Shown here: one piece after another, positions 43,247-51,347 of the stretch
Layout: each line of letters starts with the position of its first letter
Position numbering within the stretch: position 1 is the first letter of the stretch
DNA from: Nitrospirota bacterium
Lineage (GTDB): Bacteria; Nitrospirota; Thermodesulfovibrionia; Thermodesulfovibrionales; JdFR-88
DNA length: 64,000 nt
Direction of reading: 5' to 3'
Assembly: GCA_021825295.1 (NCBI GenBank)
Contig: JAKAHV010000007.1
Span: forward strand, 49,279-113,278
Program-made: the position numbers and the translations under genes
Notes under the pieces: generated by a model
What the model saw: the letters and a program-made list of their open reading frames with translations, nothing else
Database searches by the model: none
Told to the model about the DNA's origin: nothing

Positions 43247-44155
43247 ATGAAGCGGCTTGCCACAATCGTCTTGGTTATTTTTTCATTGGTTGCCCTTATT
43301 TCCTGCAGCAAAGCCTCAAAGGGCGCGCAGGAAGGAGGCAGGGTTTACAGAGTGGGCTTCATGATATGCAACGCCAGGCAGGAGACACTGGACCGGTTTA
43401 CGCCGCTTACAGCATATTTGAGCCAGAAACTGGGTGTTAAATTTGTTGCGGTCCCGATAAACACGATAGATTTCCAGAGGCAGGCCGGCACTCTGGACTT
43501 CATGCACACCAATTCGCTTCTCTACATTATCCTGCACCAGTATTACGGGGCGAGGGCGCTGACGGCCGACATCCAGGGCTCGATGGGCTACAAGTCCGCG
43601 GGCTCTATCGTCGTGCTGAAGGACTCCCCGATCAAGAGCATAAAGGACCTCAAGGGCAAGACGATGGTATTTGGCCCCATGCTCGCCCCGACCGGCTACA
43701 TGGAACAGTATGACCTGATGCTCAAGGGCGGCATCAACCCGGAGCGGGACCTGGCCTTCTATACCATCCCGCCCGGCACCTACAAGCATGAGGCGCTGAT
43801 ATACGGCGTGCTTTACGGGAAATACGACGCCGGGGCCTTCCCGATGCTCGACTACGAAAAGATGATAAAGGACGGCAGGATCAATCCGGCTGATTTCAGG
43901 ATAATCGCCACCGGAGAGCCCATCCCCTACTGCACCTTCGCGGCGTCCCAGAGGGTGGACGACAAGCTGGCGGAAAAATTCAAGGAGGCCCTGCTCTCCC
44001 TGACGAAGGACACCACCGTCGAGGTAAACGGCGAGGTGGTGAAGGTGCTCAAAAGCGCCTGGCTGGACGGCTTTCACCCCGTCACGGACAAGGACTATGA
44101 CGTTGTAAGGGACATGGCCAGGAGGACGAATATGCCGCCTTACCAGAAATACTGA
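43247..44155 (+). CDS. PhnD-like ABC substrate-binding lipoprotein
   Basis: This 302-residue lipoprotein has a lipobox L-I-S-C at residues 22-25. The body matches the phosphate/phosphonate-binding PhnD/SsuA2 family: R-V-G-F-M-I-C-N-A-R-Q-E-T-L-D-R-F-T-P-L-T-A-Y-L-S-Q-K-L-G, D-F-M-H-T-N-S, S-I-K-D-L-K-G-K-T-M-V-F-G and D-A-G-A-F-P-M-L-D. No permease or ATPase genes for an ABC importer are next to it. It may act as a sensor or scavenging protein for an oxyanion used with the YedE-type transporter downstream. Confidence 0.85.
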   Translation: MKRLATIVLVIFSLVALISCSKASKGAQEGGRVYRVGFMICNARQETLDRFTPLTAYLSQKLGVKFVAVPINTIDFQRQAGTLDFMHTNSLLYIILHQYYGARALTADIQGSMGYKSAGSIVVLKDSPIKSIKDLKGKTMVFGPMLAPTGYMEQYDLMLKGGINPERDLAFYTIPPGTYKHEALIYGVLYGKYDAGAFPMLDYEKMIKDGRINPADFRIIATGEPIPYCTFAASQRVDDKLAEKFKEALLSLTKDTTVEVNGEVVKVLKSAWLDGFHPVTDKDYDVVRDMARRTNMPPYQKY

Positions 44156-44167
44156 AATCCCCTTCTC

Positions 44168-44731
44168 ATGGTGATGGGCAATTTCAAGAAGAAATTCAGT
44201 CCGGACCGGCTGGACAAGGCGGCGTTCGCGGGGATCATCGCGCTTAGCGCCTCAATCGTCGTCTTGTCGGTCTTCTTCCGGGGACATACACCCGCGGGCG
44301 CCATCGCGGGCGGATATGCGGAGGGGGCCGTGCAGCAGCCCTTGTCCGCCGAGGCCGAGGCGCGTATAAAACAGATCAAGAATATCATAGAAGGCGGAGG
44401 AGACCCGGCCAAGGCCGAGGGCCTCATAAAGGACGCCATCGCCCAATATCCTTACGAGGCCGAATTTTACATGCTGATGGGAGACATGTACATGAGAGAG
44501 CAAAAACCCCTCAGCGCCGTCTCCCGGTACAAGGAAGCGGTGGATCTGGACCCGGATTACGCGGACAAGACCTCGAACTTATTCGAGGGGGGCAAGATAC
44601 GGGTTGCGCTCAGGGAGGCCAAGCACAAACTGCAGGCGGCCCTTGCGAAAGACCCGGACAACGCCCGGCTGAAAAAAGCCAAAAGCGACCTCTATTATCT
44701 TCTAAGGAGGCTTGCAGGTTCCTGTGGATAA
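44168..44731 (+). CDS. Membrane-anchored TPR protein
   Basis: This 187-residue protein has one N-terminal membrane helix (F-A-G-I-I-A-L-S-A-S-I-V-V-L-S-V-F-F) followed by a TPR region (A-K-A-E-G-L-I-K-D-A-I-A-Q-Y-P-Y-E-A-E-F-Y-M-L-M-G-D, A-V-S-R-Y-K-E-A-V-D-L-D-P-D-Y). A third helix pair lies near 145-170. It lies between the PhnD-like and YedE-like genes and overlaps the latter by 8 bp. A scaffolding role is inferred from the fold only. Confidence 0.7.
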   Translation: MVMGNFKKKFSPDRLDKAAFAGIIALSASIVVLSVFFRGHTPAGAIAGGYAEGAVQQPLSAEAEARIKQIKNIIEGGGDPAKAEGLIKDAIAQYPYEAEFYMLMGDMYMREQKPLSAVSRYKEAVDLDPDYADKTSNLFEGGKIRVALREAKHKLQAALAKDPDNARLKKAKSDLYYLLRRLAGSCG

Positions 44732-45878
44732 GTTAAATCCCTCTTCGGACAACTTTTTCAGGCTGGACAGGAAGGACAGGTGGCTCTTCATACTGACGGG
44801 GGTGCTCATAGGGGTCGCCGCGCCGCTTCTGTCATACTTCGGCAATCCGCCAAACACCGGCCTGTGCATATCCTGCTTCCTGGAAAATATAGCCGGCGCG
44901 CTCGGCCTCCACGACAACGTGAGGATGCAGTACGCGAGGCCGGAGATAATCGGCCTGGTCCTTGGCTCCTTTATCGGCTCGGTGAGAAGCGGCGGGTTCA
45001 GGGCCACGGGGGGAAGCTCGCCGCTGTTGAAATTCTTTACGGGGATATTCCTCATTATAGGCTGCTCCGTCTTTATAGGCTGCCCGGTGAAGATGCTGAT
45101 CAGGCTGTCCGCCGGGGATTTTACCGCCCTGGCCGGAGTGGCCGGTATAATGGCGGGGGTATGGCTGGGCCTGAAATTCCTTGAAGGCGGTTTCAGGCTG
45201 GGGCAGCCGGTTTCGATGCCCGCGGCCAACGGTCTCCTGGTGCCTGGCTCCATGTTCGCCCTGCTTCTGCTCGTCCTTTTTGACGCCCCCTTCATAGGGA
45301 CGAGCGTCAAGGGGGCCGCGGCCCTTCATGCGCCTCTGTGGATGTCCCTTGCCGCGGGGCTTGCCATAGGGGGGCTTGCCGGGAAGACCGGTTTTTGCAT
45401 AACGGGCGGATTGTCGCGCCTTTTTTTATGGGGGCCGAAGGAGGTCAAGGGATGCCCGAAGTCAACGGGCTTGCTGCTTGCCCTGGGGGCTTTCGTGATC
45501 TCGGCGTTCATTACCAACCTGGCTGCCGGGCAGTTTCATCCGGGCATCCACGGACAGCCAAGCTCCAACGAGGATTATTTCTGGAACGCGATGGGTATGG
45601 TGGTCGTGGGGTTCGGCTCGGTCCTCATCCGGGGCTGCCCCTTAAGACAGCTCATCCTCTCCGGCCAGGGGGACACGGATGCAGGCGCCGCCGTGCTCGG
45701 CATGCTGGTGGGGGCCGCGCTTGTAAACAACTGGGGCATCGGCGGAACGCCCGCCGGCACTCCGTTTGGCGGGAAGATCGCAATCATTGTGGGACTCATA
45801 TTTTTCCTTGCAGCCGGCATGGCTTACAGGCGCAGGGATATGGGCCTTGCGCCTGAGTATCAGGCGGGGCTCGATTAG
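44724..45878 (+). CDS. yedE: YedE/YeeE family transporter (putative selenium transporter)
   Basis: This 384-residue multi-pass membrane protein carries G-L-C-I-S-C-F-L-E-N-I-A-G-A-L-G, F-I-G-C-P-V-K-M-L-I-R-L, F-C-I-T-G-G-L-S-R and I-R-G-C-P-L-R-Q-L-I-L-S-G-Q-G. The paired Gly-Cys-Pro motifs and a second half-repeat match the YedE/YeeE family, which imports sulfur or selenium compounds as thiosulfate-like species. The N-terminal sequence is that of the selenium-associated form. GTG 44724 is preferred over TTG 44712, which is too close to AAGGAGG. Confidence 0.85.
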   Translation: MDKLNPSSDNFFRLDRKDRWLFILTGVLIGVAAPLLSYFGNPPNTGLCISCFLENIAGALGLHDNVRMQYARPEIIGLVLGSFIGSVRSGGFRATGGSSPLLKFFTGIFLIIGCSVFIGCPVKMLIRLSAGDFTALAGVAGIMAGVWLGLKFLEGGFRLGQPVSMPAANGLLVPGSMFALLLLVLFDAPFIGTSVKGAAALHAPLWMSLAAGLAIGGLAGKTGFCITGGLSRLFLWGPKEVKGCPKSTGLLLALGAFVISAFITNLAAGQFHPGIHGQPSSNEDYFWNAMGMVVVGFGSVLIRGCPLRQLILSGQGDTDAGAAVLGMLVGAALVNNWGIGGTPAGTPFGGKIAIIVGLIFFLAAGMAYRRRDMGLAPEYQAGLD

Positions 45879-45928
45879 CGATACCCGCCCAGCCATCCGG
45901 TTCCCGCATCTAAAGCGCTCACTCCTTC

Positions 45929-45940
45929 GTCATTTCGCGC
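45929..45940. promoter_or_regulatory. Activator-site half match upstream of 46092 promoter
   Basis: GTCATTTCGCGC repeats the CATTTCGCGC core of the site at 50948-50961. It lies about 150 bp before the -24 element at 46092. The stretch 45879-46229 holds no other gene. Confidence 0.45.
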
Positions 45941-46091
45941 TCATACAGAGACCCTGCCGGGGTTAATTCGCGCAATTTTCAAATAATAAGGGATATTAAA
46001 ATTTATAGATTCTTAAATTAAAAAATAAACCTGTCAATAAAAACCTGATTTATCCGAAGGTTAGGCGTCCTCAGGAGGTTTTTAAATATCC

Positions 46092-46107
46092 GGGCATGAG
46101 GATTGCT
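46092..46107 (+). promoter_or_regulatory. Sigma-54-type promoter (-24/-12)
   Basis: GGGCATGAGGATTGCT has the correct -24/-12 spacing and resembles the promoter at 46536. It leads to the 30-codon signal-peptide-only gene at 46230. No peptide gene follows, so this unit may be decayed. Confidence 0.65.
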
Positions 46108-46229
46108 CTATAAGTGCAGCTTAAGATTAATTCGAACGAAGAACGCGGGATTTGGGATATGCCCGCAAGGAATTTAAAGGTAATTTTTGGGGCAGCAGGC
46201 GAATGAAAGTAAGGAAGGGTGGTGATTTC

Positions 46230-46322
46230 ATGAAAAGATGGCTTACGGTTTTGCTTGTCTTCGCGGTGGTCGGCTTGCTTTCCGCGGTGATGGGATTTGA
46301 GTTGTTCTGCCTGATTGGATGA
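46230..46322 (+). pseudogene. Signal-peptide-only remnant of a secreted protein gene
   Basis: A strong start (GGAAGGGTGGTGATTTC-ATG) leads to 30 codons that read M-K-R-W-L-T-V-L-L-V-F-A-V-V-G-L-L-S-A and then stop after C-L-I-G. This is a near match to the start of the secreted TTR-like proteins in the neighbouring cassettes but with no mature part. A deletion remnant is likely. A palindrome (CCGGGCACTC/GGGTGCCCGG) follows at 46333-46356. Confidence 0.6.
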
Positions 46323-46380
46323 TGCAAACAGGGCCGGGCACTCGAGAGGGTGCCCGGCTACCCCGCCCTCAAACCGAAGT

Positions 46381-46427
46381 TGCGTTATTTCGCACTTAAT
46401 GGCAATCTCAAAAGTGGTATTTCGCGC
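46381..46427. promoter_or_regulatory. Two activator-site dyads upstream of 46536 promoter
   Basis: TGCGTTATTTCGCAC (46381-46395) and GTGGTATTTCGCGC (46414-46427) lie 109-155 bp before the -24 element at 46536. They show the common core GTGNNATTTCGCRC. An AT-rich, IHF-like tract (46429-46480) separates them from the promoter. Confidence 0.65.
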
Positions 46428-46535
46428 AAAAAAATAATAATTTTAAAAAAATTAAACTTAAATATTTCAAAAAATAGGGCTGCTATTCCGGCGTAAGTCC
46501 CTAATTTTATTGAATTAATTATGCAGTATGAATTC

Positions 46536-46551
46536 TGGCATGAGAATTGCA
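46536..46551 (+). promoter_or_regulatory. Sigma-54-type promoter (-24/-12)
   Basis: TGGCATGAGAATTGCA matches the consensus TGGCACG-N4-TTGCW at 15 of 16 informative or free positions. It is the best match in the window. The peptide gene at 46614 starts 63 bp downstream. Confidence 0.8.
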
Positions 46552-46613
46552 ATTCATAATTGTGACAGGGAAAGGGAAAAATTAATATACTGCGTGAAAG
46601 GAGGGTACGGAAG

Positions 46614-46676
46614 ATGAGAAAAGCGAGATACACAAGGCCGCGCGTCATCGGTTCTGTTTGCGTGCACCCCTGCTAG
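46614..46676 (+). CDS. CVHPC short peptide, copy 5
   Basis: This 20-codon gene (MRKARYTRP... to V-C-V-H-P-C, TAG) follows AAAGGAGG by 9 nt. It is the first cistron of the 46536 promoter. It is the only copy with Arg at position 2 and Thr at position 7. A weak stem (GGCAAT/ATTGTC at 46719-46734) lies before the type A gene at 46756. Confidence 0.82.
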   Translation: MRKARYTRPRVIGSVCVHPC

Positions 46677-46755
46677 GTTGCATGTGGACTGGCTGTCGGG
46701 AATGAAGACGGGGTAAGCGGCAATAAAAATTGTCTCCAGGGAGGGTAGTGATGCC

Positions 46756-47541
46756 ATGAAAAAATGGCCTGCAGTATTTATTGTCCTTATGTTTGCGGCA
46801 GTGCTGTGGGCTGCCTCCGCCGCAGCGAACGGTACGATCACGGCGACAGTCCTTTATAACGGGCAACCCGTTTCGGGCGCCTACGTTTATCTGATGAGCG
46901 GCTCCCAGCTTTCCCCCAGGGAGCTGTATTATCAGAACGCCAGCGCCATCGCGGGGCCTTCCGATTCCAGCGGGAACATCTCGGCGAGCGTTCCCGCGGG
47001 CACCTATTATATCCGCATCACGAAGAAGACCGGTTCGGTTTCTTATCTGACGCCGCCCTATCCCGGGGATTTCGTCTGGATATACACTGGAAATCCACCG
47101 GAGGTCACCATAGCCAACAACGCCACGGTCGCGCTCGGAACGGTAAATACCACGGCGTACGAGACGATCACGATCACGGGCACGGTAAAAGGCGCCTCCG
47201 GCAAGCCCCTGGCGGGCTGGGCCGTAAAGGCGGCCACGCAGCCCTGCGAATCGGGCAACTGGGCGTATGCCCATTCCTTCAACGAGTGCGGGACATCGAA
47301 GCATCCCGCATGGACCGACGCCAACGGCAACTATGCCATCACGCTTATGAACACGGGCACCTATTACGTGTACGCGAGCCCGGCCCTGAATTACGCGAAC
47401 ACCAACTATCCGGGCGGCTATCCCACGTGCACGACGGCCGTCGGCTGCGAGGACTGCGGGGACTATTACTATTACAACTGTCCGACAAACGTCGCCTCCA
47501 CCGGGGCAACCGCCGTGAATGTAGTCGTCCCCGGATATTAG
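46756..47541 (+). CDS. Secreted TTR-like protein, type A
   Basis: This 261-residue protein has a signal peptide (M-K-K-W-P-A-V-F-I-V-L-M-F-A-A-V-L-W-A-A-S-A-A-A), then module 1 with V-L-Y-N-G-Q-P-V-S-G-A-Y-V-Y-L and P-Y-P-G-D-F-V-W. Module 2 contains A-G-W-A-V-K-A-A-T-Q-P-C, the invariant E-S-G-N-W-A-Y-A-H-S-F-N-E-C-G, and G-C-E-D-C-G-D-Y-Y-Y-Y-N-C-P. It ends VVVPGY. Conserved cysteines suggest disulfides or a metal site outside the cell. Followed by a type B gene. Confidence 0.87.
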   Translation: MKKWPAVFIVLMFAAVLWAASAAANGTITATVLYNGQPVSGAYVYLMSGSQLSPRELYYQNASAIAGPSDSSGNISASVPAGTYYIRITKKTGSVSYLTPPYPGDFVWIYTGNPPEVTIANNATVALGTVNTTAYETITITGTVKGASGKPLAGWAVKAATQPCESGNWAYAHSFNECGTSKHPAWTDANGNYAITLMNTGTYYVYASPALNYANTNYPGGYPTCTTAVGCEDCGDYYYYNCPTNVASTGATAVNVVVPGY

Positions 47542-47577
47542 ATAAAAATCACCTCGAAAAGGAGGGTAGGTGATGCC

Positions 47578-48408
47578 ATGAAAAGATGGATTCCGGTTTT
47601 AAGCGTCTTTATTCCCGCCTTATTGCTATTGGCGGGCACGGCAATGGCGAACGGCACCGTAACGGCAACGTTCCTGTACACGGATTCGGGCGGGGCCGTC
47701 CACCCGCTGGATCACGCCTATGTGTATCTGCAGAGCGGAACGAAGGTCAACCCGAAGGAGAAATACTTTTCTACTCCACTTCTGATACTGGGGCCTACCA
47801 ATGCAAGCGGGTATGTTTCGGTCAGCGTCCCGGAGGGCAAATATTACGTGCGCCTGACGCGAAGGGCGCCACTCACGGGCACCCCGGCCCAGGCCCAGTC
47901 GTACGGCCCCCCCAGGGCCGGTGATTACACCTGGAACTGGGGCACGCCCACGGCCCCCGAGATAACCGTCACCACCGGCTCGGTGTTCAACCTGGGTACG
48001 GTGTACGCGACAATATTCGGCGAGCATATTACGATTTCGGGGAGGGTCTTCAATGTCTCCACCGGGGCGGCCAAGGCGGGCTGGTTCGTGAAGGCCACTA
48101 CCCAGTACTGCGTGGCTCTGGACAGCGGCTATTGTAATTCCATCGAGGCAGGCGGGCGCTGTGCCGGGCTCCATTGGAGTCCCACGGCCAACTGCGGGAC
48201 TAAATACCCGGCGCAAAAACTTACCGATTCGAACGGGAACTACACCATATTCCTCAAGAACCCCGGGACCTATTATATCCTGGCATGCCAAACCCCTAAC
48301 GGCTGCTCATATGGGGGATACGGCACCGGTTCCAACGGGCAGATCGTGACCCTGAGCGTCGGAGCCGGGCAGCAGCTTACCAATGTAAATATCAGCGGTT
48401 ACTTTTAG
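47578..48408 (+). CDS. Secreted TTR-like protein, type B
   Basis: This 276-residue protein has a signal peptide, then H-P-L-D-H-A-Y-V-Y-L-Q, K-Y-F-S-T-P-L-L-I-L-G-P, R-R-A-P-L, Y-G-P-P-R-A-G-D-Y-T-W and a second module with A-K-A-G-W-F-V-K-A-T-T-Q-Y-C and N-C-G-T-K-Y-P-A-Q-K-L. It ends NVNISGYF instead of VPGY. The gene follows the type A gene by 36 bp and precedes the peptide gene at 48429 by 20 bp. Confidence 0.86.
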   Translation: MKRWIPVLSVFIPALLLLAGTAMANGTVTATFLYTDSGGAVHPLDHAYVYLQSGTKVNPKEKYFSTPLLILGPTNASGYVSVSVPEGKYYVRLTRRAPLTGTPAQAQSYGPPRAGDYTWNWGTPTAPEITVTTGSVFNLGTVYATIFGEHITISGRVFNVSTGAAKAGWFVKATTQYCVALDSGYCNSIEAGGRCAGLHWSPTANCGTKYPAQKLTDSNGNYTIFLKNPGTYYILACQTPNGCSYGGYGTGSNGQIVTLSVGAGQQLTNVNISGYF

Positions 48409-48428
48409 CGAAAGGAGGTGTTCTGACA

Positions 48429-48488
48429 ATGAAGATAAGATATTCCAGGCCGAAAGTGGTCGGCTCCGTCTGCGTGCATCCCTGCTAA
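48429..48488 (+). CDS. CVHPC short peptide, copy 6 (19 codons)
   Basis: This 19-codon gene lacks one residue near the N-terminus (MKIRYSRPK...) but keeps the exact end G-S-V-C-V-H-P-C and a TAA stop. It is the only copy with Lys instead of Arg after Pro. AAAGGAGG lies ten nucleotides upstream. There is no promoter visible between it and the type B gene. A strong hairpin follows at 48496-48532. Confidence 0.8.
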   Translation: MKIRYSRPKVVGSVCVHPC

Positions 48489-48495
48489 GGCAGGC

Positions 48496-48532
48496 GGCCT
48501 GCAGATAGTGCAGCAGTTTGACTATGCAGGCC
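48496..48532 (+). other. Hairpin after peptide copy 6
   Basis: GGCCTGCA (48496-48503) and TGCAGGCC (48525-48532) form a perfect 8-bp stem that extends by TAGT/ACTA after a two-base bulge. It begins 8 nt after the peptide stop. No U-run follows. Confidence 0.6.
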
Positions 48533-48597
48533 GGGCAGATGGCGGATTGAGCGACATGGCTTATTTTCGTGGCCGATGCCGGCGAAGCGAAGCGTCC

Positions 48598-48670
48598 GCA
48601 TCTCCGGCTGTCTGAGCCGAAGGGGACCAGTCCCGAGGGACCAGTCCCCGAAGGCGAGTTTCGGAGATGC
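48598..48670. repeat. REP-like nested palindrome
   Basis: GCATCTCCG (48598-48606) pairs with CGGAGATGC (48662-48670). Inside, GGGGAC...GTCCCC (48622-48649) encloses two copies of GGGACCAGTCCC-like sequence. The same GGGACCAGTCCC occurs within the gspM tail. The form is that of RAYT-associated REP repeats. The remaining sequence 48671-48932 has no gene. Confidence 0.55.
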
Positions 48671-48932
48671 AGTGGAGCGAGTCCATGCAGAGGCAGAAAA
48701 CAAGCCGAAAAAGCGAAATCGCCATCGCCCGGCAAACCAAACTGAAGTACTACCAGGGGTGGGGGCGGCAGACGGACAAGGGTTTGAGGGGCGGGGCTTG
48801 CCCCGCTGGTTGACAAACGGAGTGTGGGGACAGGCGGCCGGAAGGGGGTGAGATGGATCCTTGCCGGTCCCGCCTCCGCCATACCGCCTGAGGGGCGGTT
48901 AATCATCACCATGGAAAAAGGGGGGCGATGGG

Positions 48933-50885
48933 ATGAAGAAATGGCCTTCCTTTTTTGTTGTTTTGATGCTTATGGTACTGCTTTCCGCCGCCGTGGCGGC
49001 GACCACTTATTACACGTATGTCCTTTCATGGGGCTCCTTCGGCACGGGTAACGGACAGTTCAGATACCCGCACAACGTGGTGACGGACGCATACGGCAAT
49101 GTCTATGTCTCCGATTACTGGAATAACCGCATAGAAAAATTCGATTCAAACGGCCACTTTCTGGCCGCGTGGGGCTCCTCTGGCTCCGGCAACGGGCAGT
49201 TCAACGACCCGTCGGGAGAGGCGGTGGACTCCGGCGGCAACCTATACGTTGCCGACAGCGGCAACAACCGCATCCAGAAATTCAGTCCCGCGGGAGCATG
49301 GCTGGCCAATATAGGCAGCGGGCAGCTCAGCGGACCGGATGCCGTGGCGGTGGACTCATCCGGATACATATATGCCGCCGATACGGGCAATACCCGCATC
49401 GCCAAATTCGATTCAAACGGCAACATGGTGGCCCAGTGGAACAACGGCAATTACGGCTGCGACCCGGCGGGATGGTCCTGCGGCTACCAATTTTATCCGA
49501 CCGGCCTGGCCGTGGACGCAACCGGCCACCTCTACGTCTCTGATTCGAGCACCGCCAACGTGGAGGTATTCACCACAAGCGGCGTTTTTGTAAGCCAGTT
49601 CGGCCATTTCAGCAATCCGCAGGGCATTGCGCTGGATTCTTCGGGCAACGTCTTCGTCTCCGATACAGGCAACAACCGCATCGTGGAATACAGCACAAGC
49701 GGCGTCTATGAGACCGAGTGGGGCTCCCAGGGCTCGGGCGAATTCCAGTTCAGCAGTCCATGGGACGTGACGGTCGACCCCTCCGGCAATGTCTATGTCG
49801 CCGATTCGTCCAACGCCCGCATCGTGAAGTACGCCATCGCCCAGGCAAACCTGTCCATTTCGGGGATAGTGGAGACGATTGGCTCAACGGGCATATCGGG
49901 CGCCACGGTCTCCGTGAGCGGGCCCGTGACAGCAACGACGGCCACGGACGGAAACGGCAATTACAGCTTTGCCGGCCTTCCCCCGGGCGTCTACACCGTT
50001 ACCGCCAGCGCCGCGGGGCTCGCCTTCAACCACTTGAGCCCAACGGTGACGTCCAGTTTGGTCGATGAAAATTTCATTGCCACAAACCTGGCGGAAAACT
50101 ACACCGTCACGGCCCAGTCGGGCAGCAACGGCATGTTAACCGCGACACTTTTATATCAGGACGCAGGCGGGGTGGTACATCCGATTGATAACGCCTATGC
50201 CTATCTGCAAGGCGGCAATCAGCTCTCCCCAAGGGAGAAATATTTCAGGAACGCTCCATACATAGTTGGGCCCACCAACGCCAACGGGTATATATCGGCC
50301 AGCGTGCCTGCGGGCACCTACCATTTGCGCCTCCTCAGGCGGGCGCCGCTTGGGACAACACCCGCCCAGTCGCAGCTCTACGGCCCGCCCAGGGCGGGCG
50401 ATTACACCTGGAACTTCGTCGGCCCCACGGTAAGCATCGGCGCGGGCAAGGCCGTCAATTTCGGCGCCGCGTACGCCTCGACCTTCGGCCCGATCACGAT
50501 CACGGGCAGGGTCTACAACTCCTCTACCGGCCAGGCAAAGGCGGGCTGGTATGTAAAGGCCAGCACCCAGCAATGCCAGGACGTTGAGAGCTGTGAGTAC
50601 TGCGGGGGGCCCCAGTATTATATCTCCGATCCGAACGCCAACTGCGGGACTAAATATCCGGCCCAGAACCTCACGGACGCAAACGGCAACTACACCATAA
50701 AACTCAAAAACCCGGGGACATATTACATCTATGCATGCCAGAATCCCGGCACATGCCATGGCTTGTGCTGGCAGGGGGCGTGCAATGCGGGCGGATACGG
50801 AACCGGCTCGGGCGGCAATATCGCCCCAATAACCGTCGGCAAGGGGCAGAGCCTGACAGGTGTAAACATAAGCGGCAATTTTTAG
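48933..50885 (+). CDS. Secreted NHL-propeller/Cna-B/type B TTR protein
   Basis: This 650-residue protein has four parts. After a signal peptide come about six NHL repeats (residues 28-300; G-N-G-Q-F-x-x-P, V-A-V-D-S-S-G-Y-I-Y-A-A-D). A carboxypeptidase-regulatory/Cna-B module follows (310-395; S-G-I-V-E-T-I-G-S-T-G-I-S-G-A-T-V-S-V), then a type B module (H-P-I-D-N-A-Y-A-Y-L-Q, R-R-A-P-L, G-D-Y-T-W) and a cysteine-rich end closing GVNISGNF. It is the largest secreted protein here and the only one that combines a propeller with a type B end. Confidence 0.87.
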   Translation: MKKWPSFFVVLMLMVLLSAAVAATTYYTYVLSWGSFGTGNGQFRYPHNVVTDAYGNVYVSDYWNNRIEKFDSNGHFLAAWGSSGSGNGQFNDPSGEAVDSGGNLYVADSGNNRIQKFSPAGAWLANIGSGQLSGPDAVAVDSSGYIYAADTGNTRIAKFDSNGNMVAQWNNGNYGCDPAGWSCGYQFYPTGLAVDATGHLYVSDSSTANVEVFTTSGVFVSQFGHFSNPQGIALDSSGNVFVSDTGNNRIVEYSTSGVYETEWGSQGSGEFQFSSPWDVTVDPSGNVYVADSSNARIVKYAIAQANLSISGIVETIGSTGISGATVSVSGPVTATTATDGNGNYSFAGLPPGVYTVTASAAGLAFNHLSPTVTSSLVDENFIATNLAENYTVTAQSGSNGMLTATLLYQDAGGVVHPIDNAYAYLQGGNQLSPREKYFRNAPYIVGPTNANGYISASVPAGTYHLRLLRRAPLGTTPAQSQLYGPPRAGDYTWNFVGPTVSIGAGKAVNFGAAYASTFGPITITGRVYNSSTGQAKAGWYVKASTQQCQDVESCEYCGGPQYYISDPNANCGTKYPAQNLTDANGNYTIKLKNPGTYYIYACQNPGTCHGLCWQGACNAGGYGTGSGGNIAPITVGKGQSLTGVNISGNF

Positions 50886-50947
50886 GTAGAGCAGGAGGGC
50901 CGCAAGTTCCGCGAAGTTTTTGCCGGCCCTCCTTTCCACTTGCAGTT

Positions 50948-50992
50948 GTGCCATTTCGCGCTTTCATCAAACGAATATGCGCCATATAGCAC
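50948..50992. promoter_or_regulatory. Two activator-site dyads upstream of 51109 promoter
   Basis: GTGCCATTTCGCGC (50948-50961) and GCGCCATATAGCAC (50979-50992, opposite sense) lie 117-160 bp before the -24 element. The second is the inverse of the 8733 site. An AT-rich tract follows (51010-51080). Confidence 0.65.
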
Positions 50993-51108
50993 ATATTTTG
51001 GCGAGTTTTTAAAGTTATAAATATATAATTTATAAAAAAGAAACCGCCTATTTGAAATAAAACCTTAAATGAGTTAGATTAATCTGCTGCCAGGAGTTTA
51101 TATGCCCA

Positions 51109-51124
51109 TGGCATGGAAATTGCG
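51109..51124 (+). promoter_or_regulatory. Sigma-54-type promoter (-24/-12)
   Basis: TGGCATGGAAATTGCG has TGGCATG and TTGC at consensus spacing. The peptide gene at 51187 starts 63 bp downstream, the same distance as at 33830 and 46536. Confidence 0.78.
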
Positions 51125-51186
51125 CCTGCAAAGTGCAGCATGGAAAGTGGAAGTCCATATGTTGGCAGGAAAGGAGGAGGCGGAAG

Positions 51187-51249
51187 ATGAAAAAGGCAAG
51201 GTATTCAAGGCCCCGTGTAATCGGTTCTGTTTGCGTCCATCCCTGCTGA
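51187..51249 (+). CDS. CVHPC short peptide, copy 7
   Basis: This 20-codon gene (MKKARYSRP... V-C-V-H-P-C) has an AAAGGAGGAGG ribosome site and, alone among the copies, a TGA stop. It is the first cistron after the promoter at 51109. The stem CAAAAC/GTTTTG (51270-51287) follows before the type A gene at 51348. Confidence 0.82.
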   Translation: MKKARYSRPRVIGSVCVHPC

Positions 51250-51269
51250 TTTAAGGCAGACAAGTTAAT

Positions 51270-51287
51270 CAAAACACCCGCGTTTTG
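51270..51287 (+). other. Small hairpin after peptide copy 7
   Basis: CAAAAC (51270-51275) pairs with GTTTTG (51282-51287) around ACCCGC. It is short, but lies in the same position as the stems after other copies. Confidence 0.4.
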
Positions 51288-51347
51288 CTGCAGGTGAAAG
51301 AGGATAAGGCAAGCGTGAAAAAACCCTTACGGGAGGGTGGGGATGCC

